Below are positions 9,847-17,296 of a DNA stretch of 64,000 nt, one piece after another (the stretch's first letter is position 1; every line of letters begins with the position of its first letter). Both the position numbers and the translations under genes were made by a program. Under the pieces are notes generated by a model. The model had not been told where the DNA came from. It searched no databases and saw only the letters and a list, made by a program, of their open reading frames with translations. Location: the NCBI GenBank assembly GCA_018267965.1, contig JAFDXK010000006.1, positions 94,907 through 158,906 of the forward strand. Reading direction: 5' to 3'. Source of the stretch: Bacteroidota bacterium. Lineage in GTDB: Bacteria; Bacteroidota; Bacteroidia; Chitinophagales; Chitinophagaceae.

Positions 9847-10609
9847 AATAGGTACTGGCTACAACACCACCCGACGTGCAGACCCATATATAGTTAGCAG
9901 AATGCTCGCTAATCTCAATCCAAATAATCAAGGCAAGTACATTGACATTGGTAGTGGCACCGGCAACTACACCAATGCATACGCACAACAAGGATTTCAT
10001 TTCATAGGAGCAGAACCATCAGACAGAATGATTGGTGAAGCAAGAAGTAAATATCCGGGTATCGAATTCATACAAACTAAAGCAGAAGATCTGCAGCTTG
10101 AAGATGAAAGCTTTGATGGGGCAACGGGTACTTTCACCTTACATCATTGGGATAGTATGGAGCAAGGCCTCATGCAAGTTTGCCGTGTATTGAAGCGGGG
10201 AACAAAAGCCGTGTTCCTCAGTTTCACACCAGAACAAATATTCGGTTACTGGCTCTGTCATTATTTTCCGGAGACGATGAGAAACTCAGCAGCAGTAGCT
10301 CCTTCTATCGAAGACATGACGGCTATCTTTCTCAAAGCAGGATTTAAAAGTATAAGTACAGAAAAATACTTTGTGCATGATGAACTTCAAGACCATTTTC
10401 TGTACAGTAATAAAAATCGCCCTGAGCAATACCTGCGCCCCGAAGTGCGTAACGGCGCCTCTTCATTTACACTTTATGCCAACCAGGAAGAAGTAGCTGC
10501 GGGATTAATACAATTAGAAAAAGATATAGCCAACGGAGAAGTTTGGGATATTATTAAACAATACGAAAACGACCTGGGCGATTATTTGTTTTATGTAGCG
10601 CAGAAATAG
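9821..10609 (+). CDS. Class I SAM-dependent methyltransferase
   Basis: A 262-residue cytoplasmic methyltransferase of unknown substrate. Motif I is YIDIGSGTGNYTNAYA, motif II ends in GAEPS, and the post-I region IQTKAEDLQLEDESFDGATGTFTLHHW is typical of methyltransferase type 11 (UbiE/BioC-like) proteins. An in-frame upstream extension to 9773 exists, but ATG at 9821 (MTTLPIYNKIGTGYNTTRRAD) gives the normal family start, where xIGxxYxxxRxxD is a conserved opening. It overlaps the preceding gene by 26 bases. Confidence 0.88.
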   Translation: MTTLPIYNKIGTGYNTTRRADPYIVSRMLANLNPNNQGKYIDIGSGTGNYTNAYAQQGFHFIGAEPSDRMIGEARSKYPGIEFIQTKAEDLQLEDESFDGATGTFTLHHWDSMEQGLMQVCRVLKRGTKAVFLSFTPEQIFGYWLCHYFPETMRNSAAVAPSIEDMTAIFLKAGFKSISTEKYFVHDELQDHFLYSNKNRPEQYLRPEVRNGASSFTLYANQEEVAAGLIQLEKDIANGEVWDIIKQYENDLGDYLFYVAQK

Positions 10610-10718
10610 ATATTTACAATTCGTAAATAAATGCAATAAGTATAAAATAATTTTAAGTCATTTTATATACACTGTAAGAAAATAACTCCAGTAAGAACAA
10701 ACCTATAGGCTTTCTTAA

Positions 10719-11108
10719 CTAATCAATTTTTGACACTTCACATGTCAATTGAAAATCGGCAAAGTTTACAGTTGTAGTTTGAACGTAAGAATCTTTCTTA
10801 GCCTCAATAATCGTAGTAGTAAAAACAGCATTAGACGGCAAATCCGGCATCACTTTGAAAGTTTCTGCTGTTGGTGTTAATGTATAAGTACACTGATTAA
10901 TCCATTTTACAATAAAAACGGCAGTATCTCTTTTACCTTTCATAACCTCAGTCTGCCTGTCATCATTTCGATGAATGATCCATGTGTTATTAAACTTGTC
11001 TATGATTTTAAACTTACCATTAGTAAACATACCGCAGCTTACATGCTGATCATCTGAGTACGATGTATTCACAGTTAATAATAAGAATAGTAAAAAAATG
11101 ATTCTCAT
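10719..11108 (-). CDS. Small secreted protein of unknown function
   Basis: A 129-residue protein with a signal peptide (MRIIFLLFLLLTVNTSYSD). The mature part has CGMFTNGKFKIID near the start, a W-I-x-R segment, then VKWINQCTYTLTP and a final TCEVSKID. This layout occurs in a family of short exported proteins in Bacteroidota whose function is not known. The three cysteines could form a disulfide. ATG at 11106-11108 is chosen over the TTG at 11123 because it begins the signal peptide. It is divergent from folK with 50 bases between the starts. Confidence 0.7.
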   Translation of the reverse strand: MRIIFLLFLLLTVNTSYSDDQHVSCGMFTNGKFKIIDKFNNTWIIHRNDDRQTEVMKGKRDTAVFIVKWINQCTYTLTPTAETFKVMPDLPSNAVFTTTIIEAKKDSYVQTTTVNFADFQLTCEVSKID

Positions 11109-11143
11109 GTGTATGTTATTCAATACTTAGCTAAAGATAACTT

Positions 11144-11151
11144 TATCTTTG
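11144..11151 (+). promoter_or_regulatory. -7 box (TATCTTTG) of folK
   Basis: An exact TAnnTTTG match ending 7 bases before the folK start codon, implying a leader of only a few bases. No -33 element is visible. Confidence 0.55.
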
Positions 11152-11158
11152 CGCATCG

Positions 11159-11644
11159 ATGATTAAAGCTTACCTCCTTCTCGGCAGCAACGAAGGCAAT
11201 CGTATTGATTGGCTCAACAAAGCTATGGCTGCATTAGAGCAAAGCATTGGCAAAATCGTTGCGAAGTCATCGCTCTATGAAACCGCTGCATGGGGCAAAG
11301 AAGACCAACCCGATTTCCTGAACATGGCGTTGTGTATCGAAACACAATTATCACCACAGCAACTATTACAATCCATCCTGCAAACAGAGATACAACTCGG
11401 CCGCCATCGCACTGTTAAATGGGGGCAGCGTACCATTGATATTGATATCCTGTTTTATGGCAACGAGGTAATAGACACCCCCGATTTGAAAGTGCCTCAC
11501 CCTTATATACAGGAGCGCCGTTTTGCCCTAGTACCCATGAATGAAATAGCCCCTGAATTGCTGCATCCCATACTACAAAAGACCATCGCAGAGCTGCTTG
11601 TTTCCTGCCCCGATAAACTGGAAGTAAGGTTAAAAGAATTTTAA
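11159..11644 (+). CDS. folK: 6-hydroxymethyl-7,8-dihydropterin pyrophosphokinase
   Basis: Transfers pyrophosphate from ATP to 6-hydroxymethyl-7,8-dihydropterin in folate synthesis; cytoplasmic. The 161 residues equal the usual HPPK length. LLLGSNEGNR (residues 6-15) is the N-terminal signature. RTIDIDILFYG (91-101) carries the two magnesium-binding aspartates, Asp94 and Asp96. VPHPYIQERRFALVPMNEIAPEL is the conserved C-terminal loop. No other folate gene is nearby. Confidence 0.97.
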   Translation: MIKAYLLLGSNEGNRIDWLNKAMAALEQSIGKIVAKSSLYETAAWGKEDQPDFLNMALCIETQLSPQQLLQSILQTEIQLGRHRTVKWGQRTIDIDILFYGNEVIDTPDLKVPHPYIQERRFALVPMNEIAPELLHPILQKTIAELLVSCPDKLEVRLKEF

Positions 11645-11788
11645 CCGTCAGTTAATTAGTAATTATTATAAAAGCTTGCATGTTTGTTAAGCTTTCCTTA
11701 ACTTACTAATCGTTAACTTCGCGAGCCTTTCGACAATTGAAATCGCATTATTATATAATAATAGACCGATAGCCGAGGGTTTGGAATA

Positions 11789-11796
11789 TACGTTTG
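11789..11796 (+). promoter_or_regulatory. -7 box (TACGTTTG) of recQ
   Basis: An exact TAnnTTTG match 17 bases before the recQ start codon. No -33 TTTG at the correct spacing is seen. Confidence 0.5.
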
Positions 11797-11813
11797 GCAA
11801 AAAATAGTGATAT

Positions 11814-14033
11814 ATGGGTGCCGTTACCTCGAAGACTAAATTGAATCTCAAAAAGTCGTTGCAAGACCATTTCGGTTTTGAAGCTTTCAAAGGAGAACAG
11901 GAAAAGATAATCAAAAGCATACTGTCCGGTAAAGACACTTTTGTTATTATGCCAACGGGCGGTGGCAAATCTCTTTGCTACCAGCTACCAGCTTTGTTAA
12001 GCGAAGGTGTAGCCCTTATCGTTTCGCCGCTCATAGCCCTGATGAAAAATCAGGTAGATCTGATACGAAGCTACAGCAGCAAAGACCATGTGGCACATTT
12101 TCTCAACTCTACCCTAACCAAAGCACAGCAAAAAAAGGTAAAGACCGACTTACTGGAAGGCCGCACCAAGATGCTGTACGTAGCACCCGAAACACTAACG
12201 AAAAAAGAAAATATCGATTTCTTCTCTGATATAAATATTTCATTCGTAGCAGTTGACGAAGCACACTGTATATCTGAGTGGGGGCATGACTTCCGCCCGG
12301 AATATCGCAAGCTGCGTGATATGATTGATGAGATAAACCCCGAATTACCAATTATAGCACTTACCGCTACGGCTACACCTAAAGTGCAGGACGATATCGT
12401 AAAGAACCTTGCACTACGCAAGCCTAATATTTTTATTGATTCTTTCAACCGTCCTAACCTTTATTATGAAATTGTACCTAAGGGCAAAAAAGACCAGGTA
12501 CTCAAAAACATAGTGAAGTTCATTCACGGCATGAAAGGGAAAAGCGGTATCATTTACACCCTCAACCGCAAAACAACTGAAGAACTCGCCAATACACTGG
12601 TGGCTAATGGTATATCTGCTGTGGCATATCACGCGGGACTGGATGCTCCGTTACGTGCGCAAAGGCAAGACCAGTTCTTGATGGAAGAGGTAGATGTTAT
12701 TGTTGCAACAATTGCATTTGGAATGGGCATTGATAAACCCGATGTCCGTTTTGTGATACACTACAACATACCTAAGTCTTTAGAAAACTATTATCAGGAG
12801 ACAGGACGTGCAGGGCGCGACGGGCTGGAAGGCAAATGTATATTGTACTATTCTCATAAAGACGTTCAGAAATTGGAACACCTGATGCGTGATAAGCCTT
12901 TGAGCGAGCGTGAAATGGGTGCACAATTGATTTCTGAAACGGTAGCCTATGCCGAAAGCAGTGTATGCCGCAGAAAACTGTTGCTCTACTATTTTGGTGA
13001 AGAACTAAAACAGGATAATTGCGGCAACTGTGACAACTGCCTGAACCCTAAAGAAAAACTGGAAGTGCGCGACAGCTCTAAGATAGTATTAGATACCATC
13101 AACGAGTTGGATGAACGCTTTAATATAGATTACGTAGTAAATGTAATACTGGGTAAATCGAACCCGCAGATACAAACATTCCGTCATGATAAACTCAAAT
13201 CATTCGGTAGTGGTTTGATAATGAAGATGGAAGATAACTTCTGGTATTCGCTTATTCGACAGATGATGCTGGAAGGCCTGGTTCGTAAGGATATTGAAGA
13301 ATATGGCCTGCTGAAGATAACAGAGAAGGGGCAGAAATTCCTGAAAAAGCCATTCTCTATCATGGTATCGCTGAATCATAATTATGAAGATGCCGACGGT
13401 GATGATGAAGAAGTGAGCGGTGGCGGCGGCACAGCAAGTGTAGACCCTGTGTTGTTCGAAATGCTGAAGGATATACGCAAGCAAGTAGCTAAAGAAAAAG
13501 GGCTGCCTCCGTTTGTGATATTCCTTGAGAATTCTCTGGAAGATATGGCTATCAACTATCCTACTACAATGGATGAGTTGGAGAAGATACAGGGTGTTAG
13601 TAAAGGTAAAGCACTTCGTTTCGGACGCAAGTTCATTGACCTGATTGCAAAATATGTGGAAGAGAATGATATAGTGAAGCCGGATGATTTTGTAATGAAG
13701 AGCGTGGTGAATAAGAGTGGCATGAAAGTGTTCATCATTCAAAATATTGATAAGAAGATACCGCTGGAAACCATTGCACGTAATAAAGATCTTTCATTGC
13801 AAGACCTGTTGGTAGAGATGGAAACCATTGTAGCCAGCGGCACCAGGCTTAATCTTGACTATTGTCTGGAACAAGAGTTGGATGAGAATGAGCAGGAAGA
13901 CATCTTTGATTTCTTCCGTGGCAGCCATGACGATAATCTTGATGACGCATATGAGGAATTCAAAGACCGCGATGTAACGATTGAACAGTTGCAAATGATG
14001 CGCATCAAGTTCATGAGCGAATATGCTAACTAA
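11814..14033 (+). CDS. recQ: ATP-dependent DNA helicase RecQ
   Basis: A 3'-5' superfamily 2 helicase acting in recombination and fork repair. Walker A is TGGGKS (residues 48-53), the DEAH box is at 148-151 (VDEAHCISEWGHDFRPEY includes the aromatic-rich loop), and the motif VI region is QETGRAGRDG. The RecQ zinc site is Cys385, Cys403, Cys406 and Cys409. An RQC winged-helix domain follows, then an HRDC domain (about 555-625). The 739 residues are longer than E. coli RecQ by roughly 130, because of an acidic C-terminal extension that resembles the long Bacteroidota RecQ type. A Gly-rich linker (VSGGGGTAS, about 533-541) precedes HRDC. Confidence 0.97.
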   Translation: MGAVTSKTKLNLKKSLQDHFGFEAFKGEQEKIIKSILSGKDTFVIMPTGGGKSLCYQLPALLSEGVALIVSPLIALMKNQVDLIRSYSSKDHVAHFLNSTLTKAQQKKVKTDLLEGRTKMLYVAPETLTKKENIDFFSDINISFVAVDEAHCISEWGHDFRPEYRKLRDMIDEINPELPIIALTATATPKVQDDIVKNLALRKPNIFIDSFNRPNLYYEIVPKGKKDQVLKNIVKFIHGMKGKSGIIYTLNRKTTEELANTLVANGISAVAYHAGLDAPLRAQRQDQFLMEEVDVIVATIAFGMGIDKPDVRFVIHYNIPKSLENYYQETGRAGRDGLEGKCILYYSHKDVQKLEHLMRDKPLSEREMGAQLISETVAYAESSVCRRKLLLYYFGEELKQDNCGNCDNCLNPKEKLEVRDSSKIVLDTINELDERFNIDYVVNVILGKSNPQIQTFRHDKLKSFGSGLIMKMEDNFWYSLIRQMMLEGLVRKDIEEYGLLKITEKGQKFLKKPFSIMVSLNHNYEDADGDDEEVSGGGGTASVDPVLFEMLKDIRKQVAKEKGLPPFVIFLENSLEDMAINYPTTMDELEKIQGVSKGKALRFGRKFIDLIAKYVEENDIVKPDDFVMKSVVNKSGMKVFIIQNIDKKIPLETIARNKDLSLQDLLVEMETIVASGTRLNLDYCLEQELDENEQEDIFDFFRGSHDDNLDDAYEEFKDRDVTIEQLQMMRIKFMSEYAN

Positions 14034-14051
14034 GAAATAACCATTCATAAG

Positions 14052-14071
14052 CCGCAACAGCCCGGTTGCGG
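14052..14071 (+). terminator. Terminator of recQ
   Basis: CCGCAAC pairs with GTTGCGG around a 6-base loop and is followed by TTTACTTTT, 18 bases after the recQ stop. Confidence 0.8.
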
Positions 14072-14105
14072 TTTACTTTTATACTATATCAGAACATAAA
14101 ACAGG

Positions 14106-15491
14106 ATGAAATATTTAAGCCTATTCGCAATTGCTTTTCTATTACTTAACACTGCACAAGCCCAACAATACGATTTCAAAAACAATGACATCCAAACCAT
14201 TGATAATGCCAACACCAGCGGCATCGAATGGTTCAATATCCATTTTCAGACAACTTACGTTTATCAATACAAACCTGCCTTCAATTCTCCGTACCAGGGA
14301 GGCAATAGCCTATCCGGATTTGAAGACAACGAGAACTCACTTACGGCTACCATGTTCTTTGGATTTCGTTTGTGGAAAGGAGCAGAAGTATATGTAAACC
14401 CTGAGCTTGCGGGTGGCAGTGGATTAAGCAGTGCATTGGGGATGGCAGGCTCATCAAATGGCGAGACCTTTCGTGTGGGCAACCCGGCACCAACGCTCTA
14501 CTTAGCACGTGGTTATTTACAACAGACTTTTGCATTACGCAACAAACACGCCCGTAAGATTGGCGTACTAAACAGGGAACAAGTAGAAAGCGATGCCAAT
14601 CAACTGGCAGGCTATCAACCAAAGAACTACTTACGTTTTTATGTCGGTAAGCTTTGCCTCGGCGACTTATACGATAACAACGAATACGGCAATTCGCCCC
14701 GCACACAATTCCTCAACTGGTCTTTAGTGAACAACGGCGCATGGGACTATGCTGCCAATGTAAGAGGTTACACGTACAACTTTACTACAGAGCTGCGATT
14801 GGGCAAGATGAACTACAAAGCAAGTATCGCTACGCTACCAACTGTAGCAAATGGTGCCAAACTTAATACTGATATTTCCCAAGCATATTCCATCAATGCA
14901 CAAATAAGCCGTACCATAACAATACATAAACGCCCGGGTAATATTCGTTTATTGGGCTATTTCAATAATGCCAACATGGGTACTTACTCATTAGCGAGTG
15001 CTATGACCACTCCTACTACTGTACCAGACATTACTAAAACAGAAGTGTTCGGGAATACTAAATATGGCTTCGGACTTAACTTCGACCAGCAGTTGAGCAA
15101 CACCTTCGGTGTCTTCTCTCGCATCGGTTGGAATGATGGCAAGCATGAAACATGGTGTTTTACCGAAATAGACCAAACGGCATCCATCGGGTTAAGTGCC
15201 AACGGCCATAAATGGAAACGCCCTAATGACAATTGCGGTTTAGCTTTCGTTGCAAATGGCTTATCTAAAGACCATCAAACATACCTTGCACTTGGTGGAG
15301 AAGGTTTTATACTTGGCGATGGCAAACTGAGCTATGCTCCCGAATTCATCGGCGAGTTCTATTACAGTTTCAAACCTCTGAAACAGGGATTTTGGTTTAC
15401 TGCTGATTACCAGTATTGCATGAACCCGGGATGTAACACAGACCGCGGCCCTGTGAGCATCTTCTCATTCAGAGCGCACGTAGAACTGTAA
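14106..15491 (+). CDS. OprB-like carbohydrate-selective porin
   Basis: A 461-residue outer-membrane beta-barrel with a signal peptide (residues 1-19, ending NTAQA). The N-terminal FNIHFQTTYVYQYKPAF, the block FFGFRLWKGAEVYVNPELAGG and GNPAPTLYLARGYLQQTF match the OprB-type porin group found in Proteobacteria and Bacteroidota. It ends in a beta-strand with an aromatic and a final Leu, as barrel proteins do. The family transports sugars or acts as a general porin; the substrate here is unknown. It follows the recQ terminator and is convergent with the ricT-like gene. Confidence 0.82.
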   Translation: MKYLSLFAIAFLLLNTAQAQQYDFKNNDIQTIDNANTSGIEWFNIHFQTTYVYQYKPAFNSPYQGGNSLSGFEDNENSLTATMFFGFRLWKGAEVYVNPELAGGSGLSSALGMAGSSNGETFRVGNPAPTLYLARGYLQQTFALRNKHARKIGVLNREQVESDANQLAGYQPKNYLRFYVGKLCLGDLYDNNEYGNSPRTQFLNWSLVNNGAWDYAANVRGYTYNFTTELRLGKMNYKASIATLPTVANGAKLNTDISQAYSINAQISRTITIHKRPGNIRLLGYFNNANMGTYSLASAMTTPTTVPDITKTEVFGNTKYGFGLNFDQQLSNTFGVFSRIGWNDGKHETWCFTEIDQTASIGLSANGHKWKRPNDNCGLAFVANGLSKDHQTYLALGGEGFILGDGKLSYAPEFIGEFYYSFKPLKQGFWFTADYQYCMNPGCNTDRGPVSIFSFRAHVEL

Positions 15492-15510
15492 TTTAGAACC
15501 GCGATTAGCT

Positions 15511-15555
15511 GGATTAAAGGATTAACTCGGCAAATCCTCTAATCCTTTGAATCCT
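15511..15555. terminator. Bidirectional terminator-like stem between convergent genes
   Basis: GGATTAAAGGATTA (15511-15524) faces TAATCCTTTGAATCC (15540-15554), a near-perfect inverted repeat with one bulged base. The right arm lies in the last codons of the ricT-like gene, so the stem is shared by both transcripts. Confidence 0.55.
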
Positions 15556-17023
15556 GGTTCTTATCCCCCTGAGGACGGTTACCACCTTGCGGACGATTAC
15601 CCTGCGGACGTTGCTGGTTAGGATTACGTTGCTGGTTACCACCACCCTGTTGATTAGGACGGTTACCCTGCGGACGTTGCTGCTGATTGCCTCCACCCTG
15701 CTGATTAGGACGGTTACCTTGCGGACGCTGTTGATTTCCTCCCTGTTGGTTTGGATTGCGTTGCTGGGTACCACCTCCTTGTTGTTGTGGACGGTTCTGC
15801 TGTTGAGGGCGTTGTTGGTTAGGATTACGTTGCTGATTGCCGCCTTGTTGATTTGGTCTACCATTTGCACGTTGTCCGCCTCCTTTGTTCTGTTTCTTTT
15901 TATTGCTTCCTTTCTCTAATGATTTCAGGCTTATTTGCCCTACGTCATTTACAAAGCCCACATCCACTTTCACTTTCTGCTTAGCTTCCCTGCCGGCAGT
16001 CAGTGCTTCCAACTCTACAGGTTGCAGTTCTTCAGGCTTAATACCGTTTCGGTTCTGCTGTTGTATTTCTTTTACACGCTGTATAGTCAGAGGATATTGC
16101 TTGTTGCTATCGCTAAAGCTATACCACATCAGGCTTTTGAAGATATCTCGTTTTTGCAGATGTGCTACTCCTTTTATGGTCTCGATACTATCTGCATTTT
16201 CAGGGAATACACGAAGCGCATCCATATAAGTATCCAACTCATAGTTCAGGCAGCATTTAAGCCTGCCGCACTGGCCACTAAGTTTAGCTTGATTGATAGA
16301 TAGGTTTTGATAACGTGCTGCTGTAGTGTTCACACTCTTGAAATCACTTAACCATGTGCTGCAACACAATTCGCGTCCGCAACTACCTATGCCACCTACT
16401 TTACCGCTTTCCTGCCTTGCACCTATCTGCTTCATTTCTACGCGCACCTTAAAATCGTTGGCGTATACTTTTATAAGTTCACGGAAATCGACGCGTTGGT
16501 CGGCGGTATAAAAGAAAGTCGCTTTTTTGCCATCAGCCTGAAGCTCTACTTCGCAGAGTTTCATTTCCAGCTTCAGATTGCGTGCCATAGCACGAGACTG
16601 AATCAGCAATTCCGGTTCGCGTTGTTTGTTCTTATCCAGTAGTGCCAAATCATCATCGGTAGCCTTGCGCAATACCCTTTTGATATCGGCATTATCTTCA
16701 GCACCGTATTTTTTCATCTGGAGTTTTACCAGCTCGCCAGTAAGGCTTACCTGTCCAATATCGAAACCACTAACACCCTCTACTGCTATCCATTCTCCTT
16801 TTTCAAGAATATGATTAGCATTATTGCGGTAGAAATCTTTTCTGCTTCCTTTATTAAAACTTACCTCTATAATAGGGTAAGGTTTTGCTGTATCATAAAG
16901 AGGCAAAGCGCTTAACCAATCGAAAACGTTCATACGGTTGCAACCACCACTACTACATCCACCGTTACTTTTGCATCCCGCGGGTTTTCCGTTAGCACCT
17001 GTGCCACAGTTGCCACATCCCAT
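15539..17023 (-). CDS. PSP1-domain protein, RicT-like (YaaT family)
   Basis: A 494-residue cytoplasmic protein. The N-terminus is a cysteine cluster (MGCGNCGTG and later CSSGGC). The PSP1 domain covers roughly residues 110-260, with GGIGSCGRELCCSTWL and GQCGRLKCCLNYE, the paired cysteine motifs that bind [4Fe-4S] clusters in RicT. In Bacillus, RicT works with RicA and RicF and affects mRNA processing by RNase Y. From about residue 385 to the end the chain is a low-complexity tail rich in Gln, Asn, Arg, Pro and Gly. Bacteroidota homologues often carry a basic tail, but this one is unusually long and repetitive. Confidence 0.87.
   Translation of the reverse strand: MGCGNCGTGANGKPAGCKSNGGCSSGGCNRMNVFDWLSALPLYDTAKPYPIIEVSFNKGSRKDFYRNNANHILEKGEWIAVEGVSGFDIGQVSLTGELVKLQMKKYGAEDNADIKRVLRKATDDDLALLDKNKQREPELLIQSRAMARNLKLEMKLCEVELQADGKKATFFYTADQRVDFRELIKVYANDFKVRVEMKQIGARQESGKVGGIGSCGRELCCSTWLSDFKSVNTTAARYQNLSINQAKLSGQCGRLKCCLNYELDTYMDALRVFPENADSIETIKGVAHLQKRDIFKSLMWYSFSDSNKQYPLTIQRVKEIQQQNRNGIKPEELQPVELEALTAGREAKQKVKVDVGFVNDVGQISLKSLEKGSNKKKQNKGGGQRANGRPNQQGGNQQRNPNQQRPQQQNRPQQQGGGTQQRNPNQQGGNQQRPQGNRPNQQGGGNQQQRPQGNRPNQQGGGNQQRNPNQQRPQGNRPQGGNRPQGDKNQDSKD
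15548..15880 (-). repeat. Degenerate in-frame minisatellite coding the RicT-like tail
   Basis: Imperfect repeats encode units such as RPQGNRPNQQGGG and QQRNPNQQ, so DNA blocks like GGACGGTTACCCTGCGGACG recur four or more times on the plus strand. Length is a multiple of three throughout, keeping the frame open. Slippage could change tail length between strains. Confidence 0.75.
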
Positions 17024-17076
17024 GTATATATATTATTTATGTTGACAGCATATGCCCGGGTAAATCTATCATTACG

Positions 17077-17096
17077 ATCCCGAAAGCAATCGGGAT
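17077..17096. repeat. Small palindrome between divergent transcripts
   Basis: ATCCCGA and TCGGGAT flank AAGCAA. It lies upstream of the ricT-like gene, in a 273-base gap (17024-17296) that otherwise holds only the 17250 terminator and AT-rich sequence. The sequence resembles short dispersed palindromes often seen in Bacteroidota intergenic DNA. Confidence 0.4.
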
Positions 17097-17249
17097 AAAT
17101 AACCAAGCCTCACGATACCCACATCAAGCCGAATTTGCGAAAATAGTTTATTTAATCGTTAAATGTTTAATATAGTTAAATAGTTGATTTGTCAAGGGGC
17201 AGAAATAAGGTATTGATAATATCCCTACTTAACAGGTACTATAACAAGA

Positions 17250-17274
17250 AACAGCCCTGAATTACAGGGCTGTT
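17250..17274 (-). terminator. Terminator of the 17297-19684 gene
   Basis: AACAGCCCTG and CAGGGCTGTT form a perfect 10-bp stem with a 5-base loop. On the minus strand it is followed by a T-rich stretch. Confidence 0.85.
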
Positions 17275-17296
17275 CGTCATTAAAATGAAGGATATT

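Noticed and set aside
13200..13742. Minus-strand ORF of 180 codons inside recQ
   Set aside because: It is the complement of recQ codons, rich in His, Phe and Tyr, with no family features.
15587..15919. Plus-strand ORF opposite the RicT-like tail
   Set aside because: It is a Thr/Leu/Ile-rich repeat that only mirrors the QN-rich tail codons.
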